A stretch of 64,000 nt of DNA from the NCBI GenBank assembly GCA_026708055.1, contig JAPOVS010000023.1:62001-126000 (forward strand). Reading direction: 5' to 3'. Below the pieces are notes generated by a model. That model saw only the letters and a program-made list of their open reading frames with translations. It ran no database searches and was not told where the DNA came from. The translations under genes were made by a program, and so were the position numbers. Shown here in pieces: positions 24,969 through 33,938 of the stretch. The DNA comes from a bacterium (GTDB taxonomy: Bacteria; Actinomycetota; Acidimicrobiia; Acidimicrobiales; CATQHL01). The first letter of the stretch is position 1. Every line of letters starts with the position of its first letter.

Positions 24969-26162
24969 GTGGATCCCCGAACCAATCCCTACACCCCCAA
25001 CGCTGGGGCCAAGCCGCCCGTCCTCGTCGGCCGGGACGGCGAAATCGCCGCGTTCGACGTGCTCCTGAGCCGACTGGCCGCAGGTCACACCGAACAGTCG
25101 CTGATCGTCGTGGGGTTGCGAGGTGTCGGCAAGACTGTCCTGCTGGGCGAGTTCCGCCGACTCGCTCTCGACCTGGGATGGCGCTCGGTCGAGATCGAGG
25201 TGGTCAAGTGGGACGATTCGGAGTTCCGCGCCGGACTGGCGCGGGAAATCCGCCGGGTGCTGCACCGACTCGCCATCGCCGGACGATGGACCGAAGCGTT
25301 GAAGCGGGCTGCGGGGACGTTGCGGTCGTTCACGCTGCGAATCGACCCGGAAGGGCTCCTGACCGTGGGGCTCGACGTAGACCCCTCGGCGGGCTTCGCC
25401 GACAGCGGGGACCTCAACGCCGACCTGACCGACCTGCTCGTGAGCCTCGGCGAGGGCGCGCAGGACCGGAGAACCGGCGTGGTCCTGCTGCTCGACGAAC
25501 TCCACTATCTGAGCAGCAGGCAGATGGAAGCCCTCATCGCCGCGATTCATCGAACCGTTCAGCACGCCCTGCCGATCACGGTCGCCGCCGCGGGCCTGCC
25601 GCAGATCCACGAACTCGTCGGCAACGTCAAGACCTACGCCGAGCGGCTGTTCACATTCCCCGAACTCGGCCGCCTCGACTCCGGCGATGCGGAGCGCGTA
25701 CTGCGAGAGCCGGCAGCGCTGCTCGGCGTCGAATTCAGCGACGCCGCCGTGAATCGAGGCTTGGACTTCTCCGAGGGCTACCCCTATTTCCTGCAGGAAT
25801 TCGGGCAGGCCGTGTGGGCCACCGCGGCCCGCAGCCCCATAGTCGAACGCGACGCCGAGATCGCCACGGCGGTCGTCGAAGAGAAACTCGACTCCGGGTT
25901 CTTCAAAGTCCGCCTCGACCGCGCTACCGAACTGCAGAAAACCTACCTGCGAGCAATGGCCGAACTGGGCCCCGGACCACAACTCGCCCGCGACGTGGCC
26001 GAGCTGCTCGGCCGGTCGTCAACCCAGTGCGGCCCCACCCGACGACAACTCATCGACAAGGGGCTCCTCTACGCCGCCGGCCACGGCTACGCCGCCTTCA
26101 CCGTCCCCAAGTTCGACGAATACCTCAAACGAACCATCCCCACCCTCCCAACCCCGCCGTGA
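24969..26162 (+). CDS. AAA ATPase (Orc1/Cdc6-like, archaeal-type ATP-binding protein)
   Basis: A 397-residue P-loop ATPase. It has Walker A GLRGVGKTVLL (about residues 49-57), Walker B VVLLLDELHYLSS (about 176), a sensor-like TVAAAGLPQIHELV, and a C-terminal winged-helix-like region (about 320-390; ARDVAELLGRSSTQCGPTRRQLIDKGLL). The N-terminus PVLVGRDGEIAAFDVLL matches the AAA_16/Cdc6-like family found in mobile or accessory loci. GTG start at 24969. Its function is unknown; defence-related or DNA-binding roles are possible. It converges on the FN3-domain protein. Confidence 0.75.
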   Translation: MDPRTNPYTPNAGAKPPVLVGRDGEIAAFDVLLSRLAAGHTEQSLIVVGLRGVGKTVLLGEFRRLALDLGWRSVEIEVVKWDDSEFRAGLAREIRRVLHRLAIAGRWTEALKRAAGTLRSFTLRIDPEGLLTVGLDVDPSAGFADSGDLNADLTDLLVSLGEGAQDRRTGVVLLLDELHYLSSRQMEALIAAIHRTVQHALPITVAAAGLPQIHELVGNVKTYAERLFTFPELGRLDSGDAERVLREPAALLGVEFSDAAVNRGLDFSEGYPYFLQEFGQAVWATAARSPIVERDAEIATAVVEEKLDSGFFKVRLDRATELQKTYLRAMAELGPGPQLARDVAELLGRSSTQCGPTRRQLIDKGLLYAAGHGYAAFTVPKFDEYLKRTIPTLPTPP

Positions 26163-26207
26163 GCGACAAGGCGCTCGAGCCGGGGCGAGGGCGTCCCCAC
26201 AATCGGA

Positions 26208-28355
26208 TCAACTTCTGCCTTGCGATCTCGTGGACTCACTCATGAGCGTTCCGAAGTTCACTATGGCGGACTCGATGTTGATGTCGCTGAGCTCTGGACT
26301 CATTCTCTGGTACTCCCGAATCGCCTCCTCGCCGAGCATCACGGTGTCTGCCCGCGTCAGGCCCGCGCCGTAGCCGACGCAATCGAACATCAGCCTCACA
26401 ATCGACAGCTCAGTCGTCTCGGCAGTACCGTCGGCCAAACCGCTGATCGCCGCTACCATCAGCTTCTCCAGGCTTGACTTCTTCAAGGCCAATCTGACGA
26501 CCTCCCGTGCCGCCCGTGTCAACGCATGACGCGCCGCCGCCAAGCTCGCGGCGTTGGCCTCTGAACTCAGGATGGCTGTGACTACGCCGACAGCCGCCAC
26601 AGTCCATTCCCCGACTTCGATTGCCGCCCGACCGTTCTTGAGCGTGCCGAGAATCGAGACCGGCTGGCACACATCGTCCAGCCATCCTGTGCTAATGGCC
26701 TTCCAAGGGGACCAGTCGCTGCGGAGTGCGGAACCGTCGTCACCATACGTCACCGCTCGGACCCTGGCCTGAAGAGAATGCTCGGCTTGGATCGAACGGA
26801 TACGGAAAGTCGGATCCTTGCCGTCCAGTTCGATCCATTCGGAGCGATGCTCGCAGTACGGAGTTGGACTCTTTGTGTGTGGGTTGGTCGAGCCGTCAAC
26901 ATAACAGAGCACCTCCGGCATCGAACTGTCCGAGTTCGGCCTAGAGTCGCCACCGACTCGACTGGCTGACACTTCGTCGCCAAGCAATGCGATGTCGATC
27001 TTCTGGTAGAGTCGTGTCGCGTCTGAAGTCGAAACAGTCGACTCCAATTCATCGAATAGACGTCGCAAATCATCGATGTCGGTTTCGACGTATCGCCAAT
27101 CCAAATGGTAACTCTCGGCACCTGCGACTGGAGACCAACGAATCTGAATGCCAGGATCATCGTATAGCGGTGCATTCTCCGCAACAGCCAGTTCTACATT
27201 GGGGGAAGTTAGAGGACATCCCTTGGTCGTAACTTCTGCCTGCGAATACGGCCCAATCCCGACCTGGTTCTCCGCAGCGACTCTGGCCACATAAGCAGCA
27301 CATGACAAGCCTCGGAACTCGAAAGGGGGTCCTGACACTCGTCGGCTCGAAGACCAAGGACTGGATCGCTGGTCAGGCCCGAAGAGAATCGCGGGACGCG
27401 ACAGTCGCATCCGGTAGCCCGTGATCGGCGTTCCACCATCGTCGCCCGGAGGATCCCAAGTGATCAACAGGTCGTCCTCGATCCTGTCGTCATCCTGGCT
27501 GGAATCGACAGCCGTTGCCATCAGGTTGCGGGGGGCGGCGGGCAGCGACAGTCGCCGGGCCGGCGAGGCTGTTGCCCGTCCGGCGTCCACATCGGCCATT
27601 GACGGCGGCAAGTAACCATGGTTACGACTTGTGGTTGCAGGGGCGCTTGCGGCGAATCTGACGGTATTCGATTGAACGCCAGCCACGACCACCGTCAGGT
27701 AGCGACCCGGCGGGACGTTGAACCAGCACAGATTGTCGAACCGATCTCCCGAGACGGTGATCGTCCGCGACACGGTTCGGTTCCCCGGGGAACCCCGCGA
27801 CGAACTCCAGTAGCACTCCAGCAGATACCGGCCCGACCCGAACCCGTCGAGAGTTCCGTCCACCCACCGGCACGGCAGACGCGGATACGCACACCCGCTC
27901 CGTTCCGCCCCGAGGAAGATCTGAACCGCGGGGGACGCCGAAGCCTTGTCCGCTGCCGGCTTCCCGCCCCGGGTCCGAACCGTCACCCGGGCCTCCGGGC
28001 CGCGCCCAGCCTGGTTGACCGCCGAGACCCGCACCGTGTACTCGGCACCGGGCTTGAGACCGCCGAAGTTCGTCGAACGCGACGTCGACGGCAAATCGAC
28101 AGAATAGATCCGAGAAATGATCGGCCCAGCGGTCCAGAGCTCCACCCGATAACCGCTCACCGCGGAACCACCGTCGTCGACAGGCGCCGACCACGAGACG
28201 GTCAGCCGCCGTTCACCAACCTCCACCCTCAAATCCGTCGGCTCCAAAGGAACACCCACCTGCCCCACAACCGGCGAAACAACAACAATCGGCAGCAACG
28301 ACCCCGAAACGAGCGCGATAGCAAGCAGGGCGATGGTCTGAGTTCTCGACTTCAC
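26208..28355 (-). CDS. Secreted fibronectin type III-domain protein
   Basis: About 715 residues. A signal peptide (SRTQTIALLAIALVSGSLLP) is followed by an FN3 domain (EPTDLRVEVGERRLTVSWSAP...). A Cys-containing module follows (CAYPRLPCRWVDG ... LLECYW ... NLCWFNVPPGRYLTVVVAGV). Then come a second FN3 domain (RNLMATAVDS...LLITWDPPGDDGGTPITGYRM) and a third, less clear one. The helical C-terminal region contains RLMFDCVGYGAGLTRADTV. The first half is GC-rich; the 3' part (about 26250-27250) is much less so. GTG 28355 is preferred; a TTG at 28385 is possible. A surface adhesin-like role is inferred. It shares modules with the next protein. Confidence 0.7.
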   Translation of the reverse strand: MKSRTQTIALLAIALVSGSLLPIVVVSPVVGQVGVPLEPTDLRVEVGERRLTVSWSAPVDDGGSAVSGYRVELWTAGPIISRIYSVDLPSTSRSTNFGGLKPGAEYTVRVSAVNQAGRGPEARVTVRTRGGKPAADKASASPAVQIFLGAERSGCAYPRLPCRWVDGTLDGFGSGRYLLECYWSSSRGSPGNRTVSRTITVSGDRFDNLCWFNVPPGRYLTVVVAGVQSNTVRFAASAPATTSRNHGYLPPSMADVDAGRATASPARRLSLPAAPRNLMATAVDSSQDDDRIEDDLLITWDPPGDDGGTPITGYRMRLSRPAILFGPDQRSSPWSSSRRVSGPPFEFRGLSCAAYVARVAAENQVGIGPYSQAEVTTKGCPLTSPNVELAVAENAPLYDDPGIQIRWSPVAGAESYHLDWRYVETDIDDLRRLFDELESTVSTSDATRLYQKIDIALLGDEVSASRVGGDSRPNSDSSMPEVLCYVDGSTNPHTKSPTPYCEHRSEWIELDGKDPTFRIRSIQAEHSLQARVRAVTYGDDGSALRSDWSPWKAISTGWLDDVCQPVSILGTLKNGRAAIEVGEWTVAAVGVVTAILSSEANAASLAAARHALTRAAREVVRLALKKSSLEKLMVAAISGLADGTAETTELSIVRLMFDCVGYGAGLTRADTVMLGEEAIREYQRMSPELSDINIESAIVNFGTLMSESTRSQGRS

Positions 28356-28394
28356 AGTGAAGTGACCGACAGTTGGTGGAGCCAAAAGCCGACG

Positions 28395-28490
28395 CGCCGG
28401 GTTAGGGCCGCGCCATCGCCGACGCAGTCGAGCATCAGCCTCGCAATCGCCATGTCCATCAACTCGATGATCGTGCTGACGGCACGTCTC
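28395..28490 (-). pseudogene. C-terminal fragment of an FN3/PPC-type surface protein
   Basis: The minus-strand frame encodes IARLMLDCVGDGAALTR, homologous to RLMFDCVGYGAGLTR near the end of the FN3 protein. It is out of frame with the end of the PPC-domain gene immediately upstream. It therefore represents either the frameshifted old C-terminus of that gene or a leftover of a deleted third gene. Confidence 0.55.
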
Positions 28491-31400
28491 CTAGTCGCGT
28501 CTACAATTGCTACCGCTGAACGTGTCCTCCCAGAATGCCTGCCATCCACTTCTGCTGCTGCATAGTGGAAGCCGGACTTGGACACCGTTCTCGAAGTCGC
28601 AAATCGGAAGAATGTCTGTGCCCTCAAGCGATGCTGGTGGATCAGGGGGGTCTAAGAAAATGCCCGCGTTAACCACTACAGCAAGAGGCTCGGGCAGGAT
28701 TCGGTTGAGAGCCCACTGGATGGTGAGATTCTCAACTTCCCCAATGGTAACCCGAGCAAGTCCGCGCAACCCTCCGACTACGATTTCCTTCGCGGCCGGA
28801 ATGAGAGTTACTCCCTTCAGAATCCATAGCGCGATCTGTGCATCGCTAATGATCTCCCTTGCTGTGGCTCGTGCCCATTCGCTACACAGATTTGCGGCAG
28901 CAATTCGTCCCCATTCAGCCCACACCACGTTTGCCTCGGCGAATTCAACAATATGATCCAGTCGCGACAGTATTGACTCAGAGTAGTCCAATAGATCAGC
29001 CGCAATATCTAACGGTGGATTGCGCACAGATCTCTCGCTGTTACGAATTCCCATCATTGACGCGAGTTCTCGAATCAGGCCACGCTTGGCCGTTTCAATT
29101 TCGGCCATATAACTGGTTGCCCTAACCACAGGACGTGACGCTTGGCCGGTAAGACCAGCCACGGTGTCGGTGTCACCGACACGTTCGCCCGATATTCGCT
29201 CCTCCAGGCTATCTACAGTCTGAGATGCGCTCACAGCCTCACGGAGAGTCTCAGCAGCATACTGCTCAATTTCCGACAAGAATCCGTCAATTTCAGTGTC
29301 GAAACGAGCGGCTCGGATTTCGATCGTGAAATCACCGGTTACTCGGGCACGGTACGTAGTCGCCTCGACGCGATACGTGCCGGCGGCGAGCGTCCTCGTG
29401 ATGCGCGAATTCAATCCAGAGCCGCCGTCATCGTCCTCGTCAATCCGCCGGCCACGGCTGTCCAACAGGTACAGGTACGTGTCGACGTCCGACTCCAAGT
29501 CGACCGTCACCTCGCGCTCGCCGCTGAGACTGAAATCGAAGACACGAGCGAAACGACCCGAGCGCTGAGACGACTCGCAGCCCGCGGCCCACGCTCCGCC
29601 GCGGGACACCGACCCGCCGACCGTGCCCAGCGACTCCACAGCGCAACCAGACAACGGCTCAGACGCCCGCTGCGCGGACGGCGGCGGTGGAGAGGGCTGA
29701 ACCGGTGCCGACGGCCAGGTGATCGTGTTGGACCGAACCCCATTCGCCACGACGTAGACGCGCGCGCCCACATAGCTGAAGTAGCAGTTGCGCGTGGACG
29801 TCTCCGACGACGCTGTGAACGTGGCGTACGCCGCCCCCATGTTCTCCCGCCAGCACTCGACCCGGCTGCCCGGCCGCAGATTCGAGATCCGGAACCAACG
29901 ACACGATGGGGACGAACAACGCCCCGACGGCCTCGCGTCGTCGCCCATAGCCAGAACCGGCGTCGTCTGCGACGAAGGCGCGCCAGCCCCGACGCGGACG
30001 CCGAGCGTGAAGCTGCCGGAGGCGCCAGAACTGTAGGTGGTCGCCTCGACGCGATACGTGCCGGCGGCGAGCGTCCTCGTGATGCGCGAATTCAAGCCCG
30101 AGCCGCCGTCGTCGTCCTCGTCGACTATGCGGCCCTGGCCGTCCAACAGGTACAGGTACGCGTCCACACTCGACTCCAGGTCGACCGTCACCTCGCGCTC
30201 GGCGCCGAGAGTGAAACCGAAGACCCGAGCGAACCTGCCCGAGCGCTGCGAGGACTCGCAGCCCGCGGCCCACACGCCGCCGCGGGACACCGACCCGCCG
30301 ACCGCGCCCAACGACACCACACCGCACCCAGACGAAGAGCCGGACCCCTGCGAAGACGGCGGCGGAGGCGGAGGCGGGCTCGCGGATCGGGCGACGCGGA
30401 CGCCGAGCGTGAAGCTGCCGGAGGCGCCGGCCCGATAGGTCGTCGCCTCAACAAGGTAGCTGCCGACCGACAGATCTCGCACGATCCGGGAATCCGTACC
30501 CGAGCCGCCGTCGTCGTCCTCGACGATCACGTCGCCCTGAGCGTCCAACAAGTACAAGTACGTGTCGGTCTGAGATGACAGTTCGATCGTCACCTCGCCC
30601 GCGTCCCTGACGTCGAGCCGATAGCGCCGCGCATAATGGTCGCCGTTCCCGCGCACCCCCGACACGCAGCCGGCATCCCACTCAACGCTCGGGATCCCCG
30701 AGACAGCACCGGCTACGCCACGGAGCACACCCGCCGGTTCACACGCGCCGGCAGACGCTCGTGAAGGCGGAGGAGGCGGAGCAGGCGGAGGAGGCGGCGG
30801 CGGGCTCGCGGATCGGGCGACGCGGACGCCGAGCGTGAAGCTGCCGGAGGCGCCGGCCCGATAGGTCGTCGCCTCAACAAGGTAGCTGCCGACCGACAGA
30901 TCTCGCACGATCCGGGAATCCGTACCCGAGCCGCCGTCGTCGTCCTCGACGATCACGTCGCCCTGAGCGTCCAACAAGTACAAGTACGTGTCGGTCTGAG
31001 ATGACAGTTCGATCGTCACCTCGCCCGCGTCCCTGACGTCGAGCCGATAGCGCCGCGCATAATGGTCGCCGTTCCCGCGCACCCCCGACACGCAGCCGGC
31101 ATCCCACTCAACGCTCGGGATCCCCGAGACAGCACCGGCTACGCCACGGAGCACACCCGCCGGTTCACACGCGCCGGCAGACGCTCGTGAAGGCGGAGGA
31201 GGCGGCGGCGGTTCGGGAGAAGGAGGCGGCGGCTGGGGTGCGGGCGATGCGGGTGGCGCCGGCGGGCTCGTGGAGCAGCGCGCCACGCAGCGCATCCGGA
31301 TGGCGTCCACGCCGATCCGGCTGGCGGCGAGACCGTGGCGAGAGTGATGCTGAGACGCCTCATTGTCCCGGACGGTGATCGTGACACGCGCGCCGTCGGC

Positions 31401-31814
31401 TTCGACGTTGCCCAGAGAGGTCCAACCCGAGACGTTGCGCTGCGCCACCCGGCGCGTGTACTCCCGGCCGCCGACGTCGATCCGGTAGGTCACCGTGGCT
31501 GTGGCGTGATTGCTCGGTACGTACGCCTGGATCTCCTGGCGGCCGACGCGGCGGCCCATCGACCAGCGCGCCCAGTTGTCCGGGCTCGACTCCCCTGCGA
31601 TCGCGTACGTGTACCGGTAATAGTTCGAACCGTAACCGTGACCGGGATCACCCCAATACCAGTACTGAGACGGTCCAAACAGCCGGGGGTTGTCGTTCAC
31701 GTACCAGGACGTCTGCTCCTGCGCCGCCGCCGGGGAGGAGGCCGCGGCGGGCACCAGCGACCCGGCCAGCACGGCGATCACGATCATGGCGACGAGGTGA
31801 ATTCGGGACTCCAT
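28491..31814 (-). CDS. Large secreted protein with golvesin-like and four PPC domains
   Basis: About 1107 residues. The signal peptide (IHLVAMIVIAVLAGSLVPAA) is followed by a golvesin/xly-CBD-like beta domain (residues about 45-190). Four prepeptidase-C-terminal (PPC) domains follow, separated by Pro-rich linkers. The first two are identical, and the others contain SVSRGG(V/A)WAAGCESSQRSGRF. A Cys-containing module (CRWFRISNLRPGSRVECW) lies between PPC 3 and 4. The last about 330 residues are helical and encoded by much less GC-rich DNA. ATG 31814 starts the signal peptide; earlier in-frame codons encode a low-complexity stretch through the promoter. No peptidase domain is visible, so an adhesin or wall protein is most likely. 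Confidence 0.75.
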   Translation of the reverse strand: MESRIHLVAMIVIAVLAGSLVPAAASSPAAAQEQTSWYVNDNPRLFGPSQYWYWGDPGHGYGSNYYRYTYAIAGESSPDNWARWSMGRRVGRQEIQAYVPSNHATATVTYRIDVGGREYTRRVAQRNVSGWTSLGNVEADGARVTITVRDNEASQHHSRHGLAASRIGVDAIRMRCVARCSTSPPAPPASPAPQPPPPSPEPPPPPPPSRASAGACEPAGVLRGVAGAVSGIPSVEWDAGCVSGVRGNGDHYARRYRLDVRDAGEVTIELSSQTDTYLYLLDAQGDVIVEDDDGGSGTDSRIVRDLSVGSYLVEATTYRAGASGSFTLGVRVARSASPPPPPPPAPPPPPSRASAGACEPAGVLRGVAGAVSGIPSVEWDAGCVSGVRGNGDHYARRYRLDVRDAGEVTIELSSQTDTYLYLLDAQGDVIVEDDDGGSGTDSRIVRDLSVGSYLVEATTYRAGASGSFTLGVRVARSASPPPPPPPSSQGSGSSSGCGVVSLGAVGGSVSRGGVWAAGCESSQRSGRFARVFGFTLGAEREVTVDLESSVDAYLYLLDGQGRIVDEDDDGGSGLNSRITRTLAAGTYRVEATTYSSGASGSFTLGVRVGAGAPSSQTTPVLAMGDDARPSGRCSSPSCRWFRISNLRPGSRVECWRENMGAAYATFTASSETSTRNCYFSYVGARVYVVANGVRSNTITWPSAPVQPSPPPPSAQRASEPLSGCAVESLGTVGGSVSRGGAWAAGCESSQRSGRFARVFDFSLSGEREVTVDLESDVDTYLYLLDSRGRRIDEDDDGGSGLNSRITRTLAAGTYRVEATTYRARVTGDFTIEIRAARFDTEIDGFLSEIEQYAAETLREAVSASQTVDSLEERISGERVGDTDTVAGLTGQASRPVVRATSYMAEIETAKRGLIRELASMMGIRNSERSVRNPPLDIAADLLDYSESILSRLDHIVEFAEANVVWAEWGRIAAANLCSEWARATAREIISDAQIALWILKGVTLIPAAKEIVVGGLRGLARVTIGEVENLTIQWALNRILPEPLAVVVNAGIFLDPPDPPASLEGTDILPICDFENGVQVRLPLCSSRSGWQAFWEDTFSGSNCRRD
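30373..31205. repeat. 407-bp direct repeat (two copies, 19-bp spacer) encoding identical PPC domains
   Basis: Copies 30373-30779 and 30799-31205 are, as far as I can compare them, identical at DNA level (426-bp period). They encode PPC domains 1 and 2 with their linkers. Absence of even synonymous change points to very recent duplication or ongoing gene conversion. Confidence 0.85.
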
Positions 31815-31909
31815 GGCGAGGTACGCTCCATCGGATCGGCTTGGGCGAGGGCCGCCAGCGGCTGCAGACGGGACGGCCGGCGCGACACCCTCGGCTCCGA
31901 CCGGCGGGC

Positions 31910-31940
31910 AAAGTACCCCCCCCCCCCCCCCGCATGTCAA
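31910..31940 (-). promoter_or_regulatory. Candidate phase-variable promoter with G16 spacer
   Basis: Reading toward the PPC-protein gene: TTGACA (31940-31935), TGC, sixteen Gs (31931-31916), TACTTT (31915-31910). The spacer is 19 nt. Flanking bases (TGC before TTGACAT, and TTG(T/C)C after TAC) match the G11 element at 18573-18597. The -10 ends about 96 nt upstream of the ATG at 31814. Confidence 0.6.
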
Positions 31941-32064
31941 GCACCGCGCGCCAGAGCCCTGCAAGCGCCCCTCCGACCGGCTCGCGAGCGCGATTCGCAG
32001 GCGTGCGCTTCAACGCAATGCCGGTCGCCTCCGCGGGGCCCGGGCGGTGCCCGGGGGCGGCCAG

Positions 32065-33366
32065 CTAGCGGTTCGCCGTCTCGAGGGCCTGGTCGATAAC
32101 GCGGCGGCAACGCCCGACGTGGTGACCGACGCGGTCGAGGAGACGTTCCGCGAACTCCCGGGCCATCCCAATCGGGGGATCCTGTGCCACCGAGGCGAAC
32201 GCGCCGGGCAGACCGGATGCGAGGTCGTCGATTCGCAGCAGCATGGCGGCAGGATCGACCTTCAAGCCACTTGCGGCCTCCAACCAGTCCTCCGGTCCGA
32301 CCTCGTCGATCCGGTGGATCTCCCCCACCGCCATGGCCGACATCACCGGACGACCCCCCGCACCGAAATAGGGGAAGGCCGACATGATGTCGTACAGGGG
32401 GGTGAGCCGTACGAGACCCTGATCCAGGAACAGCGAGTAGTTCTTGGCGTGCGCGTCCGGCGCGCCGATCATCCAGTTGTAGGCCACGGCGTCGCAGAAC
32501 GCCCCGACGTCGACGGCGACCTCCGGCTGCGGCACATGCCGCCGGAGCAGCGCCGCGATCTCCGCCGGCGACGGGCCGCCCTCGTGCTGGTACTTCTCGT
32601 CGGGCGACCGGCCGAGCGCCTGGCAGAGATCCTCGGTGTGCAACCGCCACGGCTCGCCACCCTCCCACACCCGGTCGAAGCGCTCGACCACGACCGCCGA
32701 CTGGTCCTCGAAGACGGCCAGGTCGGTGACGGCGGCCGGCATCCCCAGGTGTCGAGCGGCGGTGAGACAGAGATGCTCGTTGACGTCGGTCCACGGCAGG
32801 TGCGCCATGCCCGGCTTCAGAACGTGGGTGGTGGGCGTCGTGCCGATCGGCACCCCCCAGCCGTCGGCGTCGCGATACAGGGCCGTCTTCGGCTGACCGC
32901 CCGCCAGGCTGAATTGGGGACCCAGGCGGGGGTCCACCCACGCTCCCGCGTCCGATCGGAGGTCCCGGAGCCGCTGAGCGATCTGAGCCTCAGTGAGCGG
33001 CTCCACCTCCCCGCCGCGCTCGATCAGGCGCTCTACCTCGTAGGGATCGCAGAACTGCACGGCGCCCGCACAATCGCGACCCACCGGCGTTGAGAGCAGG
33101 TCGAACGGTCGGAGGCTCGGTGCCCCGTATTCGTCGCGCCAGCGGCGCAGAACCTCGACCGACTCCGGCAGCAGACCCGCCATCCAACCTTCGATGCGTC
33201 GATGCGGGTGGTCCGCCAGCGCCAGCGGCATCGAGACCGACAGCGGGGTGGCGTCGGCGCGGGTCCGGTACTCCTCGTCGTAGCCGAAGCTCAGGGCACC
33301 CTCGGAGGATCTTGTGACGTGGCCGATCTGCTCGCCGCCGAGAAGGACCGAGAGAACGCCGTACAT
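32065..33366 (-). CDS. hipA: HipA-family serine/threonine kinase toxin
   Basis: A 433-residue HipA-like kinase. It has the N-terminal HipA_N domain (VSMPLALADHPHR...GLLPESVEVL), then the kinase elements FSLAGGQPKTALY (about 158), HVLKPG, HTEDLCQALG, the catalytic loop GAPDAHAKNYSLF (D about 307) and LTPLYDIMSAFPYF with the Mg-binding Asp. E. coli HipA phosphorylates glutamyl-tRNA synthetase and induces growth arrest; the target of this one is unknown. It follows the hipB-like gene by 6 nt in the same operon. Confidence 0.9.
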   Translation of the reverse strand: MYGVLSVLLGGEQIGHVTRSSEGALSFGYDEEYRTRADATPLSVSMPLALADHPHRRIEGWMAGLLPESVEVLRRWRDEYGAPSLRPFDLLSTPVGRDCAGAVQFCDPYEVERLIERGGEVEPLTEAQIAQRLRDLRSDAGAWVDPRLGPQFSLAGGQPKTALYRDADGWGVPIGTTPTTHVLKPGMAHLPWTDVNEHLCLTAARHLGMPAAVTDLAVFEDQSAVVVERFDRVWEGGEPWRLHTEDLCQALGRSPDEKYQHEGGPSPAEIAALLRRHVPQPEVAVDVGAFCDAVAYNWMIGAPDAHAKNYSLFLDQGLVRLTPLYDIMSAFPYFGAGGRPVMSAMAVGEIHRIDEVGPEDWLEAASGLKVDPAAMLLRIDDLASGLPGAFASVAQDPPIGMAREFAERLLDRVGHHVGRCRRVIDQALETANR

Positions 33367-33372
33367 CGTCGA

Positions 33373-33711
33373 TCAGCGCCGCGACAGGGCGGGGTCCGCG
33401 TCGCCACGGGCCGGAGTCCGCGGCAGGCGACCGGGGGCGGGTTTCGGCGCCGCGGGGTCCAGCGCGGCGAACGCCCGCCGGAAGCGTTCGGAGCCCTGCC
33501 GGTGCGACGGCCGCACATCCACGCCGTGGCCCAGCACATCGAGGACCCGCAGCACTTTGCCCAACTCGACGGTCGGCTTGCCGTTCTCCATCTGCGACAG
33601 CCACACCCGGCTCACGCCGGCCCGCTCGGCCACCTCGGCCTGCGTGAGATCCGCCCGCGACCTCAGATCCCGCACAACGAGCCCGAAGTCCCGACAGTTG
33701 TAGAGCATCAC
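33373..33711 (-). CDS. hipB: HipB-like XRE antitoxin/repressor
   Basis: A 112-residue protein. The XRE HTH is VRDLRSRADLTQAEVAERAGVSRVWLSQME (about residues 12-42), followed by NGKPTVELGKVLRVLDVLG. The Pro/Arg-rich C-terminal tail is extended compared with E. coli HipB. It is first in the hipBA operon; autorepression through the inverted repeat at 33740-33770 is likely. ATG at 33711. Confidence 0.88.
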   Translation of the reverse strand: MMLYNCRDFGLVVRDLRSRADLTQAEVAERAGVSRVWLSQMENGKPTVELGKVLRVLDVLGHGVDVRPSHRQGSERFRRAFAALDPAAPKPAPGRLPRTPARGDADPALSRR

Positions 33712-33739
33712 TCCCGCTCCCTCTCCGGCTGCTGTTGGC

Positions 33740-33770
33740 GTTCGTTCACAAACTCGCAGTACAAACGAAC
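33740..33770. promoter_or_regulatory. Inverted repeat, likely HipB operator
   Basis: GTTCGTT (33740-33746) and AACGAAC (33764-33770) are perfect 7-nt inverted arms 17 nt apart, starting 29 nt upstream of the hipB start. Another ACGAAC half-site lies at 33792-33797. The region is A/T-rich, consistent with a promoter. Confidence 0.6.
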
Positions 33771-33938
33771 GATGTCACTAGAAAACAGTATACGAACCTT
33801 TACAGAACTCGGCCGAGATGGCTCCGGCGGGTGATTCGCGCACCAAGCCCGGCCCGTCGAGCGCCGCGCTGGTTGACCTCGCGCTGGTTGACCTGGGGCA
33901 GCGTTAGTGGCCAGCCGCCCCGTGACCCCGCGTGACTG

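Noticed and set aside
31815-31964. N-terminal extension of the PPC protein to 31964
   Set aside because: The extra 50 residues are Gly/Pro/Ala low-complexity encoded through the G-tract promoter; the signal peptide begins at 31814.
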